Notes under the pieces: model-generated
Seen by the model: the letters and a program-made list of their open reading frames with translations, nothing else
What the model was told of the DNA's origin: nothing
The model's database searches: none
Assembly (NCBI GenBank): GCA_016839865.1
Contig: JAEOTN010000208.1
Coordinates: 1-10,949 of the forward strand
Direction: 5' to 3'
Length of the DNA: 10,949 nucleotides
Source of the DNA: Promethearchaeota archaeon
GTDB lineage: Archaea; Asgardarchaeota; Lokiarchaeia; Sigynarchaeales; MK-D1
Position numbers and translations under genes: made by a program
Shown: piece after piece, positions 6,328 through 10,949 of the stretch
Numbering within the stretch: the first letter of the stretch is position 1
Layout: every line of letters starts with the position of its first letter

Positions 6328-7008
6328 ATGACAAAAATCATGGGCATCGATGAAGCTGGCAGAGGTCCTGTTTTAGGAGATTTATTTGTCGCTGGAGTGA
6401 TTTTTTCAGAGAATAATCTCAAAATCATAGAGGATAGTGAAGTGAACGACTCAAAAAAACTCTCACCAGCAAAGAGAGAACAATTATACCAGTTTGTAAC
6501 TCAAAAATGTATTTCCTATCAAGTCGAACGGATCACAAATTTCGAAATCGATGAAAATCGCAAAAATGAAGTGAGTTTAAACGACTTGGAGCTAAATTCC
6601 ATAGCAAATTTGATAGTATCTCTCAATCCCGATGTAGTTTATATCGATGCTCTGGGTAAAGATTTAGATAAGTTTCGAGAAAGACTCATCTCTAGGATTA
6701 AGAAAAAACTGAATTCTATTCCAAAGATTATTACTGAACATAAAGCCGATGAGACGTATAAAATTGTTGGTGCAGCATCAATTATTGCGAAGATTGAAAG
6801 AGATCATTCAATTTCTGAGAATAATGCAATATATGTGGATTATGATATTGGCTCTGGATATCCCTCCGATGAGAAAACAATAGAATTCCTAAGGCAGTAT
6901 ATCTCTTTACACAAAAAACCACCTAAAATTACTAGAACATCTTGGAAGACATGCAAGAATTTGATGAATGAGTTAGTATATCAGAAAAAAATTGATAATT
7001 ATTTTTAA
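6328..7008 (+). CDS. rnhB: Ribonuclease HII, archaeal type, with C-terminal PIP box
   Basis: Cuts the RNA strand of RNA-DNA hybrids and at single ribonucleotides in DNA. The ATG at 6328 is chosen because the family starts a few residues before the motif Gly-Ile-Asp-Glu-Ala-Gly-Arg-Gly-Pro. GTG at 6319 and ATG at 6340 are alternatives in the same frame. Numbered from 6328, the acidic catalytic set is Asp8, Glu9, Asp107 and Asp141, the last in Glu-His-Lys-Ala-Asp. Also present are Ala-Ala-Ser-Ile-Ile-Ala-Lys and the archaeal Gly-Ser-Gly-Tyr-Pro-Ser-Asp. The last eight residues, Gln219 to Phe226 (QKKIDNYF), fit the PCNA-interacting consensus Gln-x-x-Ile-x-x-aromatic-aromatic. The ATG lies 5 bases after the regulator's stop, so the two genes share a transcript. 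The 226-aa length is normal. Confidence 0.95.
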   Translation: MTKIMGIDEAGRGPVLGDLFVAGVIFSENNLKIIEDSEVNDSKKLSPAKREQLYQFVTQKCISYQVERITNFEIDENRKNEVSLNDLELNSIANLIVSLNPDVVYIDALGKDLDKFRERLISRIKKKLNSIPKIITEHKADETYKIVGAASIIAKIERDHSISENNAIYVDYDIGSGYPSDEKTIEFLRQYISLHKKPPKITRTSWKTCKNLMNELVYQKKIDNYF

Positions 7009-7019
7009 TCGGGTATTTT
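6985..7019. terminator. Candidate T-tract terminators between convergent rnhB and fibrillarin genes
   Basis: Archaeal polymerases often stop at T-runs without hairpins. On the minus strand T7 (complement 6985-6991) lies about 28 bases after the fibrillarin stop and inside the rnhB coding sequence. On the plus strand T5 (7002-7006) and T4 (7016-7019) flank the rnhB stop. Only 10 bases separate the two genes. Confidence 0.35.
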
Positions 7020-7702
7020 CATCTGAAAAACCGGGCAATAATGATTAGGTGATCTTGAGAATAAGGTGAGATTCGTATTTTCTCAAGTATTTCTAATCCC
7101 TCCCCTTCAATTTTTTCTACTTGCTCATCAAAAATTTTCTGAACAGACTTCACCACATCAATACTTTTTGCTTTAACTGCGAGGATAAGGATTCCACCAT
7201 CTTTAAGGTATTTTTTACAATTAAGAATTGCAATGTCTGTTAAATTTGGTTGAGCTATATCTACATATACGACGTCAATTTCTTCAAAAATGAATTTTGC
7301 ATATACCTCAGGAAAATTAGCATCTGCCAAGATTGGGATGATATTTTCTCGGTTTGCGCAATTTTGAATTAGTTCACGCATACTTCGAGGTGCAAATTCA
7401 ACTGCATAGATAGTTTTTGTTGTAATATCAGATACATGTGAAACAGTGGTTCCGGAGGACGCACCTAAATAGAGAATTATACTGTTGCTATTGATGTAGA
7501 TATTTCGAGCTTTATTCAAAATGGTGGCAGCTAATTTGCTTCGATAAGGATTCCATTCACGGTATTCATCTCCTTCCTCTGAAAATGTCCTTTCACCATA
7601 GATAGTGTGACCTTGATCTATGTTTTTTGTATATAACCGATAACGATCACCATGACCTGTAAAAAATACACCTTCAAATTTCTGATGGGATTTTATTCTC
7701 AA
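7019..7702 (-). CDS. flpA: Fibrillarin-like rRNA/tRNA 2'-O-methyltransferase
   Basis: Catalytic subunit of the C/D-box RNP: transfers methyl from S-adenosylmethionine to ribose 2'-OH at guide-selected sites. The 227-aa length is typical. Family motifs in order are Asn51-Pro-Tyr-Arg-Ser-Lys-Leu-Ala, the SAM-binding Leu-Tyr-Leu-Gly-Ala-Ser-Ser-Gly-Thr-Thr (77-86), Glu102 with Ala-Pro-Arg, Asp127, Val-Asp148-Ile-Ala-Gln-Pro-Asn, Lys177 with Ala-Lys-Ser-Ile-Asp, and Asp-His (217-218) near the end. Residue 154 is Leu where Gln is common after the Gln-Pro-Asn. The start is TTG at complement 7700-7702, overlapping the nop5 stop (TTGA), with a strong Shine-Dalgarno 8 bases upstream. Co-transcription with nop5 is the standard archaeal arrangement and gives both RNP proteins together. 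Confidence 0.95.
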   Translation of the reverse strand: MRIKSHQKFEGVFFTGHGDRYRLYTKNIDQGHTIYGERTFSEEGDEYREWNPYRSKLAATILNKARNIYINSNSIILYLGASSGTTVSHVSDITTKTIYAVEFAPRSMRELIQNCANRENIIPILADANFPEVYAKFIFEEIDVVYVDIAQPNLTDIAILNCKKYLKDGGILILAVKAKSIDVVKSVQKIFDEQVEKIEGEGLEILEKIRISPYSQDHLIIIARFFR

Positions 7703-8991
7703 TTGGATCTTCCTCCTTGTTTTTTAACACCAGATTTATAACGTGATTTTGAATGATACGCTTTTTTTCGTGCAATTTCTTTTTTCTTCTTGGAACCATA
7801 GTCAACCTCTTTCTTCTTCTTGACGGTTTTAGGAGGATCTGGAAATCTTGATTTTATATCAGCGAGTTTTTTTTCTAAATCTTGAATAAGCTGATCAGCG
7901 ATGAGTTTTCCTTTGAAATAGTCGACTTTTGCACAGATACTAATTTTTCCAGATAAAAGACGTGAGATTTTCCCACGTTGCCAGTATTTAGCGGAACGTA
8001 TCCCAGGCCAAGTATAAATTACTCCATGTTTTGGAGAGTCCGTGTGTTTTCGTAACGCTCTGAATAAGGCTTTCTCTGCACCCAATACTTGGATAGTTGA
8101 GGAAGGCATTTTTGCTAATTGCTCCAATCCACCAGCATGGGTAATTAATTTCCCCGTTAGTTGAGATCCAATTAAAATTTGAAGATTCGGGGTTAATTCT
8201 TTAAGAATCTTGTCTACAGATTCTTCTATTTGATTTCGAAATTCAAGCAAATTCAAAATTTCTTTGCTAAATAACCGAATTGCGTTGAATTGTGCTTCAG
8301 TCAAAACCCCTCCCATTGAATGGAGAGCTTGGTATTCAATTTCTTTAGCATAATCTTCCTTGATGTTAAGATCTTTAACCAGAGAATCAGCTTTTATAGC
8401 CTCTCGCTTTTCATATAATGATACAATTTTTGCATATAACTCGATATCATTTACCAGACTGTCAGTGAATTCTGGAAAGTGGCTTCCATACCATTCACGG
8501 AGTTGAATCGCATAAGTATTGATAAATTTCGTAGTGTTTTCTAACACACCCACAGCATTTATTATATGTATGTCAGAATTTTGACCACTTTCTCTGATGC
8601 GATCTCTAGAAAAAAGTTTTGCATTTTTCCTTGATTTATTTATTAGATCTTGCCGAGATTGGATTAATCCGTTTGTTTCTAAAAGCGAAATCAATTTCCC
8701 ACGTAGTTTTTTAAATATACTATCATGAATCGAAACATTGATGGAGCCTGTAAATATAGATCCGAGAAGAGCTTTCATTTCTTGGGTTTCACTCACGAGA
8801 TCTATACTTTTCGAATTTAGTTGTTCGATAAAAGCTTTAAACGTCGTATTGTCGCAGATTTTTGGATCATAATGAAGAATACATAATAGTTCGTCATCAG
8901 CTATCGTTTCCCATAGAAATTTTTCAATAATAAGACCTTTAGTATCAGTTACTAGGACACCAATTGGAGTTTCAAGTACATATGCTTTCAT
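7699..8991 (-). CDS. nop5: Nop5 (Nop56/Nop58 homologue), C/D-box RNP scaffold, with basic tail
   Basis: Bridges fibrillarin and L7Ae on C/D guide RNAs. The N-terminal domain (about 1-115) binds fibrillarin. A coiled-coil/NOSIC segment follows (about 144-260, starting near Asn-Ala-Val-Gly-Val-Leu). The Nop domain spans about 270-385, with Gly-Ser-Gln-Leu-Thr-Gly-Lys-Leu (275-282), Leu-Gly-Ala-Glu-Lys-Ala-Leu-Phe (303-310), Lys-His-Gly-Val-Ile-Tyr (321-326), Arg-Gly-Lys-Ile-Ser-Arg (339-344) and Ala-Lys-Val-Asp-Tyr-Phe (354-359). Residues 388-430 are a Lys/Arg-rich tail with repeated KKKKE-type runs, like those of eukaryotic Nop56/58. The ATG at complement 8989-8991 lies just downstream of the shared TATA element, giving a very short or absent leader. 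The stop overlaps the fibrillarin start. Confidence 0.95.
   Translation of the reverse strand: MKAYVLETPIGVLVTDTKGLIIEKFLWETIADDELLCILHYDPKICDNTTFKAFIEQLNSKSIDLVSETQEMKALLGSIFTGSINVSIHDSIFKKLRGKLISLLETNGLIQSRQDLINKSRKNAKLFSRDRIRESGQNSDIHIINAVGVLENTTKFINTYAIQLREWYGSHFPEFTDSLVNDIELYAKIVSLYEKREAIKADSLVKDLNIKEDYAKEIEYQALHSMGGVLTEAQFNAIRLFSKEILNLLEFRNQIEESVDKILKELTPNLQILIGSQLTGKLITHAGGLEQLAKMPSSTIQVLGAEKALFRALRKHTDSPKHGVIYTWPGIRSAKYWQRGKISRLLSGKISICAKVDYFKGKLIADQLIQDLEKKLADIKSRFPDPPKTVKKKKEVDYGSKKKKEIARKKAYHSKSRYKSGVKKQGGRSN
7711..7718 (-). promoter_or_regulatory. Shine-Dalgarno fixing the TTG start of fibrillarin
   Basis: AAGGAGGA on the minus strand ends 8 bases before the TTG at complement 7700-7702, within the last codons of nop5. 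This is near-ideal spacing and supports TTG initiation at the overlapping TTGA junction. Confidence 0.75.
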
Positions 8992-9009
8992 TTAGATCCA
9001 CAAAAATCC

Positions 9010-9019
9010 TTTAAATATA
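9010..9019. promoter_or_regulatory. Single TATA element shared by divergent nop5 and pyrD
   Basis: TTTAAATATA reads as a TATA box on both strands and is the best candidate in the intergenic stretch. Placing transcript starts about 27 bases from its centre gives about 9041 for pyrD, a leader of roughly 10 bases. For nop5 it gives about 8988, essentially leaderless within error. No second element of similar quality is in the gap, though an AT-rich stretch at about 9028-9047 could also serve nop5. Confidence 0.45.
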
Positions 9020-9051
9020 GACCATTTATCATACAATAAAAAACCATCTTG

Positions 9052-9993
9052 ATGGATCCTATGATAAATTCATTGAAAGTTTCGATTGCAAATTTGAAGT
9101 TTAAAAGTCCTCTAATTTTAGCTTCCGGTATTTTGGGTGTTTCCCCATCTACCATGCATATTCTTGCCGATTATGGAATGGGTGGAATAACTACAAAATC
9201 TATTGGACCTGAAAAACGAAAAGGTTACCCAAATCCATCTATCATCGGATTAGGTAATGATACATTTTTGAATGCAGTGGGATTAGCAAATCCTGGAATT
9301 GAACATTTTGGACATGAAATTACTGAAATCAAAAAGAAAAAAGACTTAGTTGTAATCGCAAGTGTGTTTGGTAAGGATTCCAAAGATTTTGCAAAGGTAG
9401 CATCCCGCGCTGAACAAGCGGGTGCAGATGCAATTGAGATTAATATTTCATGCCCTCACGCAAAAGTTTCTTCAATAGGTGTGGATCCAGAGCTAACCTT
9501 CGAGTATGTGCAATCCGTCAGAAGAAAAATCAGCTGTCCTTTACTAGTGAAATTAACTCCTAATGTAACAGATATTGTACAAATTGGATTGTCTGCTGAA
9601 AAAGCTGGTGCAGATGCCTTAGTTGCTATTAATACAGTTAGTGGTCTTGCAATTGATGTAAACACAAAACGTCCCATCCTTGCACATGGAATTGGAGGTT
9701 TGTCTGGACGGGGGATTAAGCCAATTGGTGTAAAACATGTATATAGTTTATATAAACAGGTTTCAATCCCGATAGTGGGATGCGGGGGCATTTTTGATTA
9801 TAAAGATGTTATTGAGTATATCTTAGCAGGAGCATCAGCAGTGCAATTAGGATCATGCTTGTACTACGGATATGATGTAATAAAAAAGATTCATGACAAT
9901 TTAGCACGATATTTAGAAGCTCAAAAAATTAAAAATATTTCTCAACTAACGGGATTATCACATAAATTTGAGGAGAGGGGTTTGCTTGAGTAA
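9052..9993 (+). CDS. pyrD: Dihydroorotate dehydrogenase, class 1B catalytic subunit
   Basis: Oxidises dihydroorotate to orotate in de novo pyrimidine synthesis, using FMN in a TIM barrel. Numbered from the TTG at 9049, landmarks are Ser-Pro-Leu-Ile-Leu-Ala-Ser-Gly (20-27), Thr-Thr-Lys-Ser (48-51), Asn-Ala-Val-Gly-Leu-Ala-Asn-Pro-Gly (75-83), and Asn132-Ile-Ser-Cys135-Pro-His with the catalytic-base cysteine that marks class 1. Further on are Val-Lys168-Leu-Thr-Pro-Asn, Gly-Gly-Leu-Ser-Gly-Arg-Gly-Ile-Lys-Pro (216-225), and Gly-Cys-Gly-Gly-Ile (244-248). Three in-frame starts compete: TTG 9049, ATG 9052 and ATG 9061. I use 9052; 9061 gives the N-terminus closest to the family. The following pyrK overlaps it, which is the class 1B arrangement with electrons passed to NAD. 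Confidence 0.95.
   Translation: MDPMINSLKVSIANLKFKSPLILASGILGVSPSTMHILADYGMGGITTKSIGPEKRKGYPNPSIIGLGNDTFLNAVGLANPGIEHFGHEITEIKKKKDLVVIASVFGKDSKDFAKVASRAEQAGADAIEINISCPHAKVSSIGVDPELTFEYVQSVRRKISCPLLVKLTPNVTDIVQIGLSAEKAGADALVAINTVSGLAIDVNTKRPILAHGIGGLSGRGIKPIGVKHVYSLYKQVSIPIVGCGGIFDYKDVIEYILAGASAVQLGSCLYYGYDVIKKIHDNLARYLEAQKIKNISQLTGLSHKFEERGLLE
9970..9980 (+). promoter_or_regulatory. Shine-Dalgarno selecting the downstream TTG of pyrK
   Basis: GAGGAGAGGGG lies inside the 3' end of pyrD, 5 to 10 bases before the TTG at 9986. It supports 9986 as the pyrK start over the earlier TTG at 9968, which would be translated through this site. Confidence 0.65.
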
Positions 9994-10861
9994 AAAAGAA
10001 TCAGCTTATACAGATAAACCATTTACAACTAAGGTTAAATCGATTATAACAGAAACACCACAGATAAAAACAATTTTTGTAAGCTATGTGATTCAAGGTA
10101 AAAAACCTACAATTATTCCCGGTCAATTTATTATTGTTTGGGTACCAGGGATTGATGAAATTCCAATGGCAGTATCATATATTCTAGACAATGGGGATAT
10201 AGGCTTTACTGTCAGGGATATCGGAGAAGCAACACATGCGCTTCATGAGGTAAAAGTTGGAGATATCATCGGGATACGAGGGCCTTATGGAAATGGATAT
10301 CAGTTAAAAGAGGGATATAGTATCATTGCCGGAGGAGGAATTGGTATTGCATCTATTCGATTACTGATTCTAAATGCGTTACAAAGGAATCCTCATCATC
10401 TGACAGTTATAATTGGTTCACAAACAGCAGGAGAAATTCTATACTTGAAAGAATTACAAGATATTCTCAAACCATCTCAATTGATTATATGTACGGATGA
10501 TGGAAGTCAAGGAAACAAAGGATTTGTGCCCAAAGTTTTAGATGCTAATCTTTCAAAAATTATGAGCTTAGCAGGCGCAAATTCTGTCACAATATATGCA
10601 TGTGGTCCTGAGGTTATGCTAACAAAAATCCTAGATCTCTGCAATAGCAATAATATTGAATTGGAAGCATCTCTTGAAAGATTTATGCGTTGTGGATTTG
10701 GTTTATGTGGTTTATGTATTGTGGATCCTTTAGGAATAAAAATCTGCCAAAACGGTCCTGTTCTCAATTCTGCAGTTCTTAATGAGCTTGAGGATTTCGG
10801 AAAGTTCCATCGTGATATCACTGGAGAGAAAATTAGGATTGACTCCAATCATGGAAAATAG
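9986..10861 (+). CDS. pyrK: Dihydroorotate dehydrogenase electron-transfer subunit
   Basis: Carries electrons from PyrD's FMN through a 2Fe-2S cluster and FAD to NAD+. Start TTG 9986 is chosen for its Shine-Dalgarno, giving 291 aa and an 8-base overlap with pyrD. Numbered from there, an FAD-binding barrel covers about 10-100, with Pro-Gly-Gln-Phe (45-48). Gly-Pro-Tyr-Gly-Asn-Gly lies at 99-104. The nucleotide-binding Ala-Gly-Gly-Gly-Ile-Gly is at 115-120, and Tyr-Ala-Cys-Gly-Pro at 204-208. The cluster ligands are Cys236, Cys241, Cys244 and Cys254 (spacing x4, x2, x9). The usual Arg of the RPxS FAD motif is Ile here (Ile-Pro-Met-Ala-Val-Ser), which may be an archaeal variant. The protein is cytosolic. 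Similar sulfhydrogenase gamma-type subunits exist, but the pyrD neighbour settles the role. Confidence 0.93.
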   Translation: MSKKESAYTDKPFTTKVKSIITETPQIKTIFVSYVIQGKKPTIIPGQFIIVWVPGIDEIPMAVSYILDNGDIGFTVRDIGEATHALHEVKVGDIIGIRGPYGNGYQLKEGYSIIAGGGIGIASIRLLILNALQRNPHHLTVIIGSQTAGEILYLKELQDILKPSQLIICTDDGSQGNKGFVPKVLDANLSKIMSLAGANSVTIYACGPEVMLTKILDLCNSNNIELEASLERFMRCGFGLCGLCIVDPLGIKICQNGPVLNSAVLNELEDFGKFHRDITGEKIRIDSNHGK

Positions 10862-10949
10862 CTCCAAGAATAACCAATTTGAATGCGCATGTAGAGAAAT
10901 CATCAGAGAATTAATTGAAAATCCTACGTATCCAAAAGTAAAGATTACC
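10851..10949 (+). CDS. N-terminus of a truncated gene, possibly Elp3
   Basis: An open frame starts with ATG at 10851, overlapping the pyrK stop by 11 bases, and stays open for 33 codons to the window edge. The fragment has Ala-Cys-Arg-Glu-Ile-Ile-Arg-Glu-Leu-Ile-Glu. This recalls the first helix of archaeal tRNA uridine-34 carboxymethyl enzyme Elp3, but 33 residues are too few to be confident. The tight overlap suggests it belongs to the pyrDK operon. No strong Shine-Dalgarno is visible (AGGA lies about 14 bases upstream). Confidence 0.4.
   Translation, partial: MENSSKNNQFECACREIIRELIENPTYPKVKIT

Noticed and set aside
5835..6428. Minus-strand open frames opposite the COG1395 regulator and RNase HII
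   Set aside because: They overlap clearly conserved genes on the other strand and encode no recognisable motif.
9456..10848. Minus-strand open frames opposite pyrD and pyrK
   Set aside because: Antisense shadows of well-conserved enzymes, with no start signals.
1..10949. Defence system, mobile element or CRISPR
   Set aside because: No repeats in arrays, transposase, integrase, nuclease-helicase motifs or target-site duplications were seen. Most genes are archaeal housekeeping genes.

Overview
The window is chromosomal DNA from an AT-rich archaeon. Evidence for Archaea: an adjacent Nop5/fibrillarin pair for C/D-box guided RNA methylation, an archaeal-type RNase HII with a C-terminal PCNA-binding (PIP) motif, a COG1395-type helix-turn-helix regulator, TATA-like promoters, and the PyrD (class 1B)/PyrK pair. 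An Elf1-type transcription elongation factor with a eukaryote-like acidic tail points to a lineage that keeps Elf1 (Asgard or TACK). I favour Asgard, but this is inference. No mobile elements, CRISPR arrays, rRNA or tRNA genes were found. Coding density is high and the longest non-coding gap is about 215 bases.

Layout. (1) Positions 1-4397, minus strand: four unrecognised genes whose stop and start codons overlap by one base or lie 2 bases apart. In transcription order they encode a 366-aa protein with a charged helical C-terminus, a 307-aa protein with two four-cysteine zinc ribbons, and 373-aa and 414-aa proteins that look like diverged paralogs. A further start codon at the left edge suggests the operon continues. 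(2) Positions 4398-4612: divergent promoter region. (3) Positions 4613-5227, plus strand: Elf1 with a long C-terminal extension. (4) Positions 5228-7008, plus strand: a short promoter region with a perfect 15-base palindrome and a second inverted repeat, then the COG1395 regulator and overlapping RNase HII. (5) Positions 7019-8991, minus strand: nop5 followed by a fibrillarin gene with a TTG start overlapping the nop5 stop. (6) Positions 8992-9051: a 60-base divergent promoter that seems to use one near-palindromic TATA element for both nop5 and pyrD. (7) Positions 9052-10861, plus strand: pyrD and overlapping pyrK, encoding NAD-linked dihydroorotate dehydrogenase, then the first 33 codons of another gene, possibly Elp3.

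How the genes fit together. The right two thirds is archaeal housekeeping: transcription elongation, removal of RNA from DNA at the replication clamp, rRNA/tRNA 2'-O-methylation and de novo pyrimidine synthesis. The best candidate for something undescribed is the left cassette: compact, translationally coupled, with a duplicated zinc-ribbon protein and a paralog pair, transcribed divergently from a transcription elongation factor. I cannot assign it a function.
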